From AC-32 sp963704005 (GTDB lineage: Bacteria; Actinomycetota; Thermoleophilia; Gaiellales; Gaiellaceae): a stretch of DNA of 64,000 nucleotides. The translations under genes and the position numbers were made by a program. The stretch lies in contig CAVPGJ010000004.1 of the NCBI GenBank assembly GCA_963704005.1, forward strand, positions 62,001 through 126,000, in the 5' to 3' direction. Below are positions 10,753 to 18,651 of this stretch, one piece after another (the first letter of the stretch is position 1; each line of letters opens with the position of its first letter). Under the pieces are notes generated by a model. That model was given only the letters and a program-made list of their open reading frames with translations, searched no databases and was not told the DNA's origin.

Positions 10753-11810
10753 TGGGCCAAAAAGTCCATCCCGGCGGCCTGCGCGTCGGCGTCATCCACG
10801 ACTGGAAGTCGAACTGGTACACGGGGGCGAAGGAGTTCCCGGCGTACCTGCTCGAGGACCTCAAGATCCGCGAGCACATCCAGAACAAGCTTTCGCACGC
10901 GGGCCTGTCGGACATCCTGATCCGCAAGGACGCCCAGCGGATCACGATCGACATCTACACCGCGCGGCCGGGGATCGTGATCGGCAAGTCCGGTGTCGAG
11001 GTGGACGCGCTCCGCAAGGAGATCCACGGCATGACCAACAAGGCCGTGCACATCAACATCAACGAGATCAAGCGACCTGAGCTCGACGCGAAGCTCGTCG
11101 CCCAGTCGATCGCGGAGCAGCTCGAGAACCGCGTCAGCTTCCGCCGCGCGATGAAGCGCTCGCTCGCCTCCGCGATCCGCTCCGGCGCGCAGGGCGTGAA
11201 GGTGCAGTGCGGCGGTCGCCTCGCCGGCACCGAGATGAGCCGCTCGGAAAGCTACTCCGAGGGGCGTGTACCGTTGCACACGATCCGCGCCGACATCGAC
11301 TACGGCTTCGCCGAGGCGAAGACGACCTACGGCCGGATCGGCGTCAAGGTCTGGATCAACAAGGGCGAGATCATGCCCGAGGGCTACGAGGGCGTCTCGC
11401 AGCGCGACCAGCGGCTCGGCGACCAGGACCAGGCGCGCCGCCGCGGCGGCACCGCCGAAGGTCTCGGCGCCTCGCGCGAAGGCGGACGTGGACGCGGGCC
11501 CGACCGCGAAGGGCTCGGCCCGGTGCGCCAGCGCCGCAAGGGGCCGGGAGGCCCGCGCCGGCCCGGCGGCGGCCGTGGGCGCCCGCGCGCCCAGGAGACC
11601 ACCGAGCGCCCACGGACGGACGAGGCAACCGCGCCGGAGCAGCCTCCGGTCGAGCCCGAGACGCAGGCCGCTCCCGAGGCCGTGGCCGAGGCGCCCGAGA
11701 CGACCACGCCCGAGACGCCCACGCCCGAGCAGCCGACCGAGCCCGCGGCCGAGACGAAGCCGAAGCCCAAGCCGAAGCCCCGCACCAGGAAGAAGAAGGA
11801 GGAGTCGTAG
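10752..11810 (+). CDS. rpsC: 30S ribosomal protein S3 with long disordered C-terminus
   Basis: S3 forms part of the mRNA entry channel and has helicase activity there. The first ~215 residues are a normal S3: MGQKVHPGGLRVGVIHDWKSNWY, the KH domain with RPGIVIGKSGVEVDALR, and the C-terminal domain with GRLAGTEMSRSE and KVWINKGEIMPEGYEG. Residues ~216-352 are an unusual extension: a Gly/Arg/Gln-rich part, then a Pro/Glu/Thr part, then a Lys-rich end (KPKPKPRTRKKK). The 352-residue total compares with ~220-270 usually. ATG 10752 overlaps the rplV stop. Confidence 0.98.
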   Translation: MGQKVHPGGLRVGVIHDWKSNWYTGAKEFPAYLLEDLKIREHIQNKLSHAGLSDILIRKDAQRITIDIYTARPGIVIGKSGVEVDALRKEIHGMTNKAVHININEIKRPELDAKLVAQSIAEQLENRVSFRRAMKRSLASAIRSGAQGVKVQCGGRLAGTEMSRSESYSEGRVPLHTIRADIDYGFAEAKTTYGRIGVKVWINKGEIMPEGYEGVSQRDQRLGDQDQARRRGGTAEGLGASREGGRGRGPDREGLGPVRQRRKGPGGPRRPGGGRGRPRAQETTERPRTDEATAPEQPPVEPETQAAPEAVAEAPETTTPETPTPEQPTEPAAETKPKPKPKPRTRKKKEES

Positions 11811-12236
11811 GTGCTTCTCCCCAAGAAGACGAAGTACCGCAAGTACCAGCGAGGCCGCCGCCGGGGTATCTCGAAGGGGCAGACGACGGTGCAGGCCGGC
11901 GACTACGGCCTCAAGGCGCTCGAGGCAGGCTGGGTCACGAGCCGCCAGATCGAGGCCGCCCGAATCGCGATGACTCGCAAGATCCGCCGCGGCGGCAAGG
12001 TCTGGATCAACGTCTTCCCGGACAAGCCCGTCACCCAGAAGCCTGCCGAGACCCGGATGGGATCCGGCAAGGGCGCGCCCGAGCACTGGGTCGCCGTCGT
12101 CAAGCCCGGACGGGTGATGTTCGAGCTGGCCGGCGTCGACGAGCGCCTCGCCAAGGAGGCGCTGCGCCTCGCGAGCCGGAAACTGCCGATCAAGACCCGA
12201 GTTGTGAAGAGGGAGGCTGATCTCTTTGCGAGCTAG
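11811..12236 (+). CDS. rplP: 50S ribosomal protein L16
   Basis: L16 helps position A-site tRNA next to the peptidyl transferase centre. The 141-residue protein has the family length: LLPKKTKYRKYQRGRRRGISKG, then FGDYGLKALEAGW-like VQAGDYGLKALEAGWVTSRQIEAARIAMTR, and KPAETRMGSGKGAPEHWVAVVKPGR. It starts at GTG 11811 directly after the rpsC TAG. The end overlaps the rpmC TTG start by 11 nt. Confidence 0.98.
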   Translation: MLLPKKTKYRKYQRGRRRGISKGQTTVQAGDYGLKALEAGWVTSRQIEAARIAMTRKIRRGGKVWINVFPDKPVTQKPAETRMGSGKGAPEHWVAVVKPGRVMFELAGVDERLAKEALRLASRKLPIKTRVVKREADLFAS

Positions 12237-12438
12237 AGAGCTGCGCGACCTGACCGACGAGGAGCTGGAGGACCGGTTGGCCGACACGCGCCAGGAGCTG
12301 TTCAACCTCCGCTTCCAGAGCGCGACCGGGGCGCTGGAGAACTCCGCGCGCCTCAAGCTCGCCAAGCGCGAGATCGCGCGCATCCTGACCATCCGCCACG
12401 AACGAGAAGGACGACTGACGAGCGATACCCATGGCTGA
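12226..12438 (+). CDS. rpmC: 50S ribosomal protein L29
   Basis: L29 is a small two-helix protein beside the tunnel exit and part of the trigger factor site. It has 70 residues and the hallmark RELRDLTDEELEDRL...ELFNLRFQSATGALENSARL. The start is TTG at 12226, supported by GGGAGG upstream and by the N-terminal motif; no ATG or GTG fits. It overlaps both neighbours (rplP by 11 nt, rpsQ by 8 nt). Confidence 0.97.
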   Translation: MRARELRDLTDEELEDRLADTRQELFNLRFQSATGALENSARLKLAKREIARILTIRHEREGRLTSDTHG

Positions 12439-13072
12439 CGAAGAGCAGAACGAGACAACCGAAGAGCAGACCGAGCCGACTTCCGAGGACCCCGTGGACG
12501 AAGAGCCCGTGGCCGAGGAGGAGACAGCCGAGGAGCCGGAGGCCCCGTCCGAGGAGCCGGTGGCCGACGAGGAGGCTCCGGCCGAAGAGCCTGCTGCCGA
12601 GGCTGAAGAACCGGCCGCCGAGGAGCCTGCCGTAGAGGAGCCTGCCGCCGAAGCCGAGGGTGAGGAGCCGGCCGCCGAAGAGGGTGCCGCTCCCGCGCAG
12701 CCTTCAGCCAAGCCGAAGCGCAAGCGCCTGCCCCGCTCGCAGCGCCACAAGCACTCCAAGCCGAAGCGCGAGCGCCCGGCCGAGCGGCGCCCGATCGTCC
12801 GTCTGCCCAAGCCCGAGCACGAGCGCGGCCGCAGCCAGGAGCGCCGCGGCGTCGTCGTCTCGGATGCAATGGACAAGACGATCGTGGTCAAGGTCGACAC
12901 GGTGAAGGCCCACCGGCGCTACAAGAAGGTCGTCCGCCGTTCGACGAGGTTCCATGCGCACGACGAGCAGAACGCGGCCAAGGTCGGCGATCTCGTCCGG
13001 ATCGTCGAGACGCGCCCGCTCTCGAAGACCAAGAACTGGCGCCTCGCCGAGGTGCTGGAGGAAGCGAAGTGA
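12431..13072 (+). CDS. rpsQ: 30S ribosomal protein S17 with 135-residue N-terminal extension
   Basis: S17 is a primary 16S rRNA binder of the 30S body. Only residues ~136-213 are S17 proper (RRGVVVSDAMDKTIVVKVD, KVGDLVRIVETRPLSKTK). Before it come ~88 residues of acidic Glu/Pro/Ala repeats (EEPAAEEPAVEEPAAEAE) and a ~45-residue basic linker (KPKRKRLPRSQRHKHSK). The usual length is ~85-95 residues. ATG 12431 overlaps the rpmC end, and the frame stays open with no ribosome binding site nearer the S17 core. An internal start cannot be excluded. Confidence 0.95.
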   Translation: MADEEQNETTEEQTEPTSEDPVDEEPVAEEETAEEPEAPSEEPVADEEAPAEEPAAEAEEPAAEEPAVEEPAAEAEGEEPAAEEGAAPAQPSAKPKRKRLPRSQRHKHSKPKRERPAERRPIVRLPKPEHERGRSQERRGVVVSDAMDKTIVVKVDTVKAHRRYKKVVRRSTRFHAHDEQNAAKVGDLVRIVETRPLSKTKNWRLAEVLEEAK

Positions 13073-13437
13073 TCCAGCAGGAGAGCCGTCTGCGTGTGGC
13101 CGACAACACCGGCGCGCGCGAGATCCTCTGCATCCGCGTCAAAGGCGGGTCGAAGCGCCGCTATGCGCGCGTTGGCGACGTCATCACCGCGACGGTGAAG
13201 ACGGCGAGCCCGCAGGGCGCGGTCAAGAAGGGCGAGGTCGTCCAGGCCGTCGTCGTGCGAACGCGCAAGCCTTTCGGCCGCAACGACGGCACCTCGATCG
13301 CCTTCGACGAGAACGCCGCCGTGCTGATCGACAGCGCGCGCAACCCGCGCGGCACGCGCATCTTCGGGCCGGTCGCCCGCGAGCTGCGCGAGAAGAACTT
13401 CATGAAGATCGTCTCGCTGGCGCCGGAGGTGCTCTGA
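13069..13437 (+). CDS. rplN: 50S ribosomal protein L14
   Basis: L14 lies at the subunit interface, forms bridges to 16S rRNA and is the docking site of the silencing factor RsfS. The 122-residue protein has the standard length, MIQQESRLRVADNTGAREILCIRVKGG and the conserved DENAAVLID and RGTRIFGPVARELR segments. The GTG at 13069 overlaps the rpsQ stop (GTGA). Confidence 0.99.
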   Translation: MIQQESRLRVADNTGAREILCIRVKGGSKRRYARVGDVITATVKTASPQGAVKKGEVVQAVVVRTRKPFGRNDGTSIAFDENAAVLIDSARNPRGTRIFGPVARELREKNFMKIVSLAPEVL

Positions 13438-13439
13438 GC

Positions 13440-13808
13440 ATGGCCAAGATGAAAGTGAAGAAGGGCGACCTCGTCCAGATGCTGGCCGGCAAGGATCGCG
13501 GCAAGCAAGGGCGCGTGATCGAGTCGCGCCCACGCGAGCGCCGCGTGATCGTCGAGAACCTCAACGTGGTCAAGCGCCACATGCGCCCGCGGCCGCTGAA
13601 GGACTCGAGCCGGATGGGCGGCGCGCAGATGACCCCCGGCGGCGTGATCGAGAAGGCCGCGCCGGTGCCGGTCTCGAACGTGATGCTCGTCTGCCCGACG
13701 TGCAACCGCCCGACCCGCGTCGGGATGACGACCAAGGAGGTCAAGGGCCGCGAGGTGCACGTGCGCCAGTGCAAGCGGGCCGACTGCCTCCAGGAGATCG
13801 ACAAGTGA
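13440..13808 (+). CDS. rplX: 50S ribosomal protein L24
   Basis: L24 is an assembly initiator of the 50S subunit. The 122-residue protein carries the KOW motif (KKGDLVQMLAGKDRGKQGRV), VIVENLNVVKRHMRP, and a C-terminal part with CPTCNRPTRVG and QCKRADC. Those paired cysteines could bind zinc. The ATG at 13440 lies 2 bp after the rplN stop; its stop overlaps the rplE GTG. Confidence 0.98.
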   Translation: MAKMKVKKGDLVQMLAGKDRGKQGRVIESRPRERRVIVENLNVVKRHMRPRPLKDSSRMGGAQMTPGGVIEKAAPVPVSNVMLVCPTCNRPTRVGMTTKEVKGREVHVRQCKRADCLQEIDK

Positions 13809-14410
13809 GCCCGCGCGCACGGAAAGAAGAGACGAACGGCTACGTGCCGCGGCTGAAGGTGACGTATGAAAAGGAGATCCGTGCGCGCCTGAAGGACGAG
13901 CTCGGCCTCTCGAGCGTCATGCAGGTCCCGCGCGTCCAGAAGATCACGCTGAACATGGGCGTCGGCGAGGCGAAGACCGAGGCCAAGGCGCTCGACAGCG
14001 CGATCGAGGAGCTGACGACGATCGCCGGCCAGCGCGCGCAGGTGCGCAAGGCCCGCAAGTCGATCGCCAGCTTCAAGGTGCGCGAGGGCATGCCGGTCGG
14101 CGCGCGCGTGACGCTGCGCGGCGCTCGCATGTGGGAGTTCCTCGATCGCCTGATCTCGATCGCGCTCCCGCGTATCCGCGACTTCCGCGGCCTCGACCCG
14201 CGCGCGATGGACGGCCGCGGCAACTTCTCGCTCGGGATCCGCGAGCAGATCATCTTCCCCGAGATCGACTACGACCAGATCGCCGGCATCCGCGGGCTGG
14301 ACGTCGCGATCACGACCTCGGCTGCGGACGACGAGCAGGGCCTAGCGCTCCTGCGCGCGCTCGGCATGCCGTTCACCCGGCCTGAGAACGACGAAGGAGA
14401 GACGCAGTAG
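13805..14410 (+). CDS. rplE: 50S ribosomal protein L5
   Basis: L5 binds 5S rRNA and contacts P-site tRNA. The protein is 201 residues, slightly long at the N-terminus (about 20 extra residues before the YEKEIRARLKDELGLSSVMQVPRVQKITLNMGVGEA core). Also visible are KSIASFKVREGMPVGARVTLRG and FPEIDYDQIAGIRGLDV. GTG 13805 overlaps the rplX stop (GTGA). A downstream in-frame start would shorten it, but the overlap pattern favours this one. Confidence 0.97.
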   Translation: MSPRARKEETNGYVPRLKVTYEKEIRARLKDELGLSSVMQVPRVQKITLNMGVGEAKTEAKALDSAIEELTTIAGQRAQVRKARKSIASFKVREGMPVGARVTLRGARMWEFLDRLISIALPRIRDFRGLDPRAMDGRGNFSLGIREQIIFPEIDYDQIAGIRGLDVAITTSAADDEQGLALLRALGMPFTRPENDEGETQ

Positions 14411-14596
14411 ATGGCACGCAAGGCCTTGATCGAGAAGTCCCACAAGCCGCAGCGCTTCAAGACGCGCGCGTACAACCGCTGCAATCGTTGCGGGCGCGCA
14501 CGCGCGACCTACCGGAAGTTCGGCCTCTGCCGGATCTGCCTGCGGGACCTCGCCCACGAGGGCGTGATCCCCGGCATGACGAAATCGAGCTGGTGA
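14411..14596 (+). CDS. rpsN: 30S ribosomal protein S14, zinc-binding (type Z)
   Basis: This short S14 is located in the 30S head. The 61-residue form has two CxxC pairs (Cys24, Cys27, Cys40, Cys43) that bind zinc, within NRCNRCGRARATYRKFGLCRIC. The C-terminus GVIPGMTKSSW is typical. It starts with ATG directly after the rplE TAG. No zinc-free S14 copy is visible in the window. Confidence 0.99.
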   Translation: MARKALIEKSHKPQRFKTRAYNRCNRCGRARATYRKFGLCRICLRDLAHEGVIPGMTKSSW

Positions 14597-14597
14597 C

Positions 14598-15032
14598 ATG
14601 CAGACCGACCCGATCGCAGACATGCTGACGAGGATCCGGAACGCAAACAAGGCACTCCACGAGAGCGCCGAGATGCCGAGCTCGCGCCTGAAGGCCGAGA
14701 TCGCGCGCCTGCTCAAGGAGGAGGGCTACATCAGCGACTACCGGATCGTCACCTCCGGCGAGTTCAACGAGGCCGAGCAGGACAAGAAGATGCAGCGTCC
14801 CTACGACACGCTGGTGATCGACCTCAAGTTCGGCCGCAACCGCGAGCGCGTGATCACCGACCTCAAGCGCGTCTCCAAGCCCGGCCGCCGCGTCTACGCG
14901 CGCAAGGACCGCCTGCCGCGTGTGCTCGGCGGGATGGGCACGGCGATCCTGTCCACCTCGAACGGCCTGATCACGAGCCGCACGGCCGCCGAGCGCGGCG
15001 TCGGCGGCGAGGTCGTCTGCTTCATCTGGTGA
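14598..15032 (+). CDS. rpsH: 30S ribosomal protein S8
   Basis: S8 binds helix 21 of 16S rRNA and is the spc-operon repressor in E. coli. The 144-residue protein has the DPIADMLTRIRNANKA start and the C-terminal TSNGLITSRTAAERGVGGEVVCFIW, which fits the family pattern. It starts at ATG 14598, 1 bp after the rpsN stop, and ends 4 bp before rplF. Confidence 0.99.
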   Translation: MQTDPIADMLTRIRNANKALHESAEMPSSRLKAEIARLLKEEGYISDYRIVTSGEFNEAEQDKKMQRPYDTLVIDLKFGRNRERVITDLKRVSKPGRRVYARKDRLPRVLGGMGTAILSTSNGLITSRTAAERGVGGEVVCFIW

Positions 15033-15036
15033 GCGA

Positions 15037-15570
15037 ATGAGCCGAATCGGCAGACAGCCCATCGAGCTTCCCTCCGGCGTTTCCGTCTCGATCTCGCCCG
15101 GCCGCGTGATGGTGAACGGGCCGCTCGGCGAGCTCTCGCAGGCGGTGCCGCAGCGGATGAAGGTCGAGCAGCAGGACGGCTCGGTGGTCGTCTCGCGCCC
15201 GACCGACCGCGGCGACGACCGCGCGTTGCACGGGCTGACGCGCTCGCTGATCGCGAACATGGTCCAGGGCGTCACGGGCGGCTTCGAGAAGCGGCTCGAG
15301 ATCCAGGGCGTCGGCTACCGCGCGTCGCTGCGCGGCGCCGACCTGGAGCTGAACGTCGGCTTCTCGCATTCGGTCGTGCTCAAGGCGCCGGCCGGGATCA
15401 CGTTCGAGGTCCCGACGCCGACCGAGGTGATCGTCAAGGGCATCGACAAACAGCAGGTCGGCCAGACCGCCGCCGAGGTTCGCAAGGTGCGCCCGCCCGA
15501 GCCGTACAAGGGCAAGGGCATCCGCTACGAGGGCGAGTACGTCCGCCGGAAGGTCGGCAAGAGAGCATGA
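15037..15570 (+). CDS. rplF: 50S ribosomal protein L6
   Basis: L6 stabilises the sarcin-ricin loop region where GTPase factors bind. The 177-residue protein has two similar domains and the signature MSRIGRQPIELPSGVSVSI, GFEKRLEIQGVGYRA and the C-terminal RKVRPPEPYKGKGIRYEGEYVRRK. It is followed by a PRE1 repeat that separates it from rplR, one of few gaps in the spc block. Confidence 0.99.
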   Translation: MSRIGRQPIELPSGVSVSISPGRVMVNGPLGELSQAVPQRMKVEQQDGSVVVSRPTDRGDDRALHGLTRSLIANMVQGVTGGFEKRLEIQGVGYRASLRGADLELNVGFSHSVVLKAPAGITFEVPTPTEVIVKGIDKQQVGQTAAEVRKVRPPEPYKGKGIRYEGEYVRRKVGKRA

Positions 15571-15642
15571 GACATCGCTTGCGATGTCGACCTCAGGCCG
15601 GGCGGGCTTTGCCCGTGCGGCCGTCTGAAATGACCGGTCGAC
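15571..15642 (-). repeat. PRE1 palindromic repeat, copy B (rplF-rplR gap)
   Basis: Reverse orientation: GACATCGCTTGCGATGTC (hairpin 2) directly follows the rplF stop, then GACCTCAGG, hairpin 1 around GGGCTTTGCCC, CCGTCTGAAATGACCGGTCGAC. It fills most of the 97-bp gap inside the operon. Confidence 0.9.
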
Positions 15643-15667
15643 CCGGTAACCGTGATGAGCGCGACCG

Positions 15668-16021
15668 ATGAGTACCGTCACCGTCAGGAAGGCGAGAGAG
15701 CGCCGGCACAAGCGGGTGCGCGCGAAGGTCTTCGGCACGGCCGAGCGGCCGCGACTGGTCGTGTTCCGCTCCAACCGCGGGATCGAGGCGCAGCTCGTGG
15801 ACGACCTCGAGGGCAAGACCGTCGCGGCCGCAAGCTGGCTGCACCTCTCGCAGGCGAAGGGCTCGAAGACCGACCAGGCGGCTGAGGTCGGCAAGCTGCT
15901 CGCGCAGCGGGCAAAGGACGCGGGGGTCGAGAGCGCCGTCTTCGACCGCGGCGGCTACCTGTACCACGGACGCGTCAAGGCGCTGGCCGAGGCCGCGCGC
16001 GAAGGAGGCCTGAAGTTCTAG
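15668..16021 (+). CDS. rplR: 50S ribosomal protein L18
   Basis: L18 binds 5S rRNA in the central protuberance together with L5. The 117-residue protein has the usual length and pattern: RHKRVRAKVFGTAERPRLVVFRSNRGIEAQLVDD and the C-terminal FDRGGYLYHGRVKALAEAAREGGL. It starts with ATG, about 25 bp after a PRE1 repeat, and its TAG is followed directly by the rpsE ATG. Confidence 0.98.
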   Translation: MSTVTVRKARERRHKRVRAKVFGTAERPRLVVFRSNRGIEAQLVDDLEGKTVAAASWLHLSQAKGSKTDQAAEVGKLLAQRAKDAGVESAVFDRGGYLYHGRVKALAEAAREGGLKF

Positions 16022-16618
16022 ATGGCATTTCGTGACCAGCAGGACACAAGGGAGCTCAAGGAGCGCGTGGTCGAGATCAACCGCGTCGCCAAGGTGGTCA
16101 AGGGCGGCCGGCGGTTCTCGTTCACCGCGCTCGTCGTGATCGGCGACGAGTCCGAGCGCGTCGGGCTCGGCTACGGCAAGGCGCGCGAGGTCCCGCTCGC
16201 GATCTCGAAGGCGGTCGACGACGCGAAGAAGAACCTGTTCGTCGTGCCGCAGCACGGGACGACGATCACGCACGAGATCCTCGGCGAGTTCGGCGCGGCG
16301 CGCGTGCTGCTGCGGCCGGCGAGCGAGGGAACCGGCGTGATCGCCGGCGGCGGCGTCCGCGCGGTGCTCGAGCTGGCCGGGATCCGCGACATCCTCGCCA
16401 AGAGCCTCGGGACGACGAACCCGATCAACATGCTCAAGGCAACCGTGAACGGCCTCCAGCGCCTGCGCCGGCCCGACGAGGTCGCCGCGACGCGCGGCCT
16501 CACGATCAGCCAGGTGCTGCCAGTGAGCGCGAAACCGAAGGAGGAGGTCGCCGAAACGGCCGAGCCCGTTGAGGAGACTACGAGCAATGGCGAAGCTGAA
16601 GATCACGCAGACGCGTAG
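16022..16618 (+). CDS. rpsE: 30S ribosomal protein S5 with acidic tail
   Basis: S5 lines the mRNA entry tunnel and affects decoding fidelity. The protein has 198 residues. The core has ELKERVVEINRVAKVVKGGRRFSFTALVVIGDE, GYGKAREVPLAI and RPASEGTGVIAGGGVRAVLELAGI. About 25 C-terminal residues (EEVAETAEPVEETTSNGEAEDHADA) form an acidic tail. Its 3' end overlaps rpmD by 32 nt and carries the GAGGAG ribosome binding site for it. Confidence 0.98.
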   Translation: MAFRDQQDTRELKERVVEINRVAKVVKGGRRFSFTALVVIGDESERVGLGYGKAREVPLAISKAVDDAKKNLFVVPQHGTTITHEILGEFGAARVLLRPASEGTGVIAGGGVRAVLELAGIRDILAKSLGTTNPINMLKATVNGLQRLRRPDEVAATRGLTISQVLPVSAKPKEEVAETAEPVEETTSNGEAEDHADA

Positions 16619-16769
16619 CACGATCGGGCAGAGCGCCAGGCACCGCGGCACGCTGCGGGCCCTCGGCCTCGGCAAAATCGGCCGCAGCGTCGAGCGGGAC
16701 GAGAGCCCGCAGCTCGCCGGTATGCTCAGGAAGGTCCGTCACCTCGTGAGGGTGGACTCCGATGCCTGA
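16587..16769 (+). CDS. rpmD: 50S ribosomal protein L30
   Basis: L30 is a small 50S protein of 60 residues, with KITQTRSTIGQSARHRGTLRALGLGKIGRSV and a C-terminal RKVRHLVRV, all typical. The ATG at 16587 is chosen over an upstream in-frame ATG (16569) because the L30 fold begins MAKLKITQ and a GAGGAG site lies at the right distance. It overlaps rpsE by 32 nt and rplO by 8 nt. Confidence 0.97.
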   Translation: MAKLKITQTRSTIGQSARHRGTLRALGLGKIGRSVERDESPQLAGMLRKVRHLVRVDSDA

Positions 16770-17397
16770 CGACCTCAATCTCTCCAACCTGAAGCCGGCC
16801 CAGGGGCGCAAGGACCGCAAGCGCATCGGCCGCGGCCTCGGCTCGGGCAAGGGGCGCTACTCCGGCCGTGGGCTCAAGGGCCAGAAGTCGCGCTCGGGCT
16901 CGCACAAGATGCGGCCGGGCTTCGAGGGCGGCCAGAACCCGCTCTACATGCGGCTCGGCAAGCTGCGTGGCCAGCACTCGAAGGACGCGATGCCGGTGGG
17001 CCCGCACCGCACCTCGACCGCGCCGGTCAACGTGGCCGCGCTCGAGGAGCGCTTCGACGCGGGCGCCGAGGTTACCCCGGAGTCGCTCGTCGAGAAGGGC
17101 GTGCTCAAGAACACGCGCACCGACGTCAAGATCCTCGGCAACGGCGAGCTGACCAAGAAGCTGAACGTGACTGCGCACGCCGTCTCGGCGACCGCGCGCG
17201 AGAAGATCGAGGCCGCCGGCGGCACGATCACGCTCCTGCGCGAGCCGAAGGTGCGCCGGCCTAAGCGCAAGCCGGAGGCGCTGCGTCAGATCAAGCCGGA
17301 GGCAGAGGCCGCCGAGCCGGCGGCCGAGGAGACGGAGCCCGAGGCCGAGCAGGAAGCGGAGGCACCCGCAGAGCAGGAAGCGGAGGAGCAGGGCTAG
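16762..17397 (+). CDS. rplO: 50S ribosomal protein L15 with acidic tail
   Basis: L15 is a late-assembly 50S protein that threads into 23S rRNA. The protein has 211 residues against ~145-150 usually. Visible are LSNLKPAQGRKDRKRIGRGLGSGKG, GQKSRSG and FEGGQNPLYMRLGKLRG. The last ~50 residues are an acidic Glu/Ala tail (AAEPAAEETEPEAEQEAEAPAEQEAEEQG). It ends directly before the secY ATG. Confidence 0.98.
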   Translation: MPDDLNLSNLKPAQGRKDRKRIGRGLGSGKGRYSGRGLKGQKSRSGSHKMRPGFEGGQNPLYMRLGKLRGQHSKDAMPVGPHRTSTAPVNVAALEERFDAGAEVTPESLVEKGVLKNTRTDVKILGNGELTKKLNVTAHAVSATAREKIEAAGGTITLLREPKVRRPKRKPEALRQIKPEAEAAEPAAEETEPEAEQEAEAPAEQEAEEQG

Positions 17398-18651
17398 ATG
17401 TTCTCCTGGCTCGCCAACGCCTGGCGCGTGCCGGAGCTCCGGCGCCGCGTCATGTTCACCGCGATGATCCTGGCGCTCTACCGCCTCGGCTCGTGGATCC
17501 CCGCCCCCGGCGTCGACTCGGCGTCGATCCAGAGCTACTTCAACAACAAGGGCGGCACGCTGCTCGGCTTCCTGAGCGTCTTCTCGGGCGGCGCGCTCTC
17601 GCGCTTCTCGCTGTTCGCGCTCGGGATCATGCCCTACGTCACCGCCTCGATCATCCTGCAGCTGCTGACCGTCGTGATCCCGAAGCTCGAGCAGCTTCAG
17701 AAGGAAGGCGAGGCGGGCTACGCCAAGATCAACCAGTACACGCGCTACCTGACCGTGGTGCTCGCAGCGGCCCAGGCGGCCGGGTACGGGTACCTGTTCA
17801 AGCGGCAGGGCGCCCTGTCCGCCAACTCCGGCCGGCTCGTGCTGATCGTGGTCACGCTGACCGCCGGCACGATGCTGCTGATGTGGATGGGCGAGCTGAT
17901 CACGAAGCGCGGGATCGGCAACGGGATCTCGCTGCTGATCTTCGCCTCGATCCTCTCGGCCGCGCCCGCCGGAGTGAGCGCCTGGTACAACGGCGGCCCG
18001 ATGGAGAAGCTGTTCTTCCCGCTGATCGCGATCGGGATCGTCGTCGCGGTCGTCTTCGTCCAGGAGGGCCAGCGGCGGATCCCGATCCAGTACGCCAAGC
18101 GGATGGTGGGGCGGCGCCTGACGAGCGGCCAGTCGACCTACATGCCCCTGCGCGTGAACATGGCCGGCGTGATCCCGATCATCTTCGCGGCCGCGCTGCT
18201 CGCGCTGCCGCAGACGTTCGGCTCCTTCTCGCCGAACGCGCAGACGTTCATCAACAGGCACTTCCAGTACTCGTCGATCAACTACATCCTCGTCGAGGCG
18301 GTCCTGATCATCGTCTTCACCTACTTCTACACCGCGGTGCAGTTCAACCCGGTCGACCAGGCGGACAACCTGCGCAAGTACGGCGGCTACGTCCCCGGGA
18401 TCCGTCCGGGCCCGCCGACGGCGCAGTACTTCGACCGGGTGCTGACGCGCCTGACCCTGCCCGGCTCGCTCTTCCTCGCTGCGATCGCGGTGCTCCCGAG
18501 CGTCTTCATCAAGTACGGCGGCTTCTCGCAGGCGAACTCGCGCGCTCTCGGTGGCACCTCGGTGCTGATCGCCGTCGGCGTCGCGCTCGACACGATGCGC
18601 CAGATGGAGTCGCAGATGATGATGCGCTCCTACGAAGGCTTCCTGAAGTAG
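17398..18651 (+). CDS. secY: Protein translocase subunit SecY
   Basis: SecY is the channel of the Sec translocon in the cytoplasmic membrane. The 417-residue protein has about ten predicted membrane helices. Clear landmarks are PELRRRVMFTAMILALYRLGSWIPAPGVD (helix 1), FSGGALSRFSLFALGIMPYVTASIILQLL (plug and helix 2), MWMGELITKRGIGNGISLLIF and the cytoplasmic loop RRIPIQYAKR. It follows rplO without a gap and its stop overlaps the adk GTG by one base. Confidence 0.99.
   Translation: MFSWLANAWRVPELRRRVMFTAMILALYRLGSWIPAPGVDSASIQSYFNNKGGTLLGFLSVFSGGALSRFSLFALGIMPYVTASIILQLLTVVIPKLEQLQKEGEAGYAKINQYTRYLTVVLAAAQAAGYGYLFKRQGALSANSGRLVLIVVTLTAGTMLLMWMGELITKRGIGNGISLLIFASILSAAPAGVSAWYNGGPMEKLFFPLIAIGIVVAVVFVQEGQRRIPIQYAKRMVGRRLTSGQSTYMPLRVNMAGVIPIIFAAALLALPQTFGSFSPNAQTFINRHFQYSSINYILVEAVLIIVFTYFYTAVQFNPVDQADNLRKYGGYVPGIRPGPPTAQYFDRVLTRLTLPGSLFLAAIAVLPSVFIKYGGFSQANSRALGGTSVLIAVGVALDTMRQMESQMMMRSYEGFLK

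Noticed and set aside
10749..12869. Very long reverse-strand open frame over rplV-rpsQ
   Set aside because: It is the GC-rich shadow of real ribosomal genes; Arg/Leu/Ala-rich low-complexity translation and no recognisable domain. Similar shadows over ligA (26076-27686), vanW (47679-49538) and the lipid kinase were dropped for the same reason.
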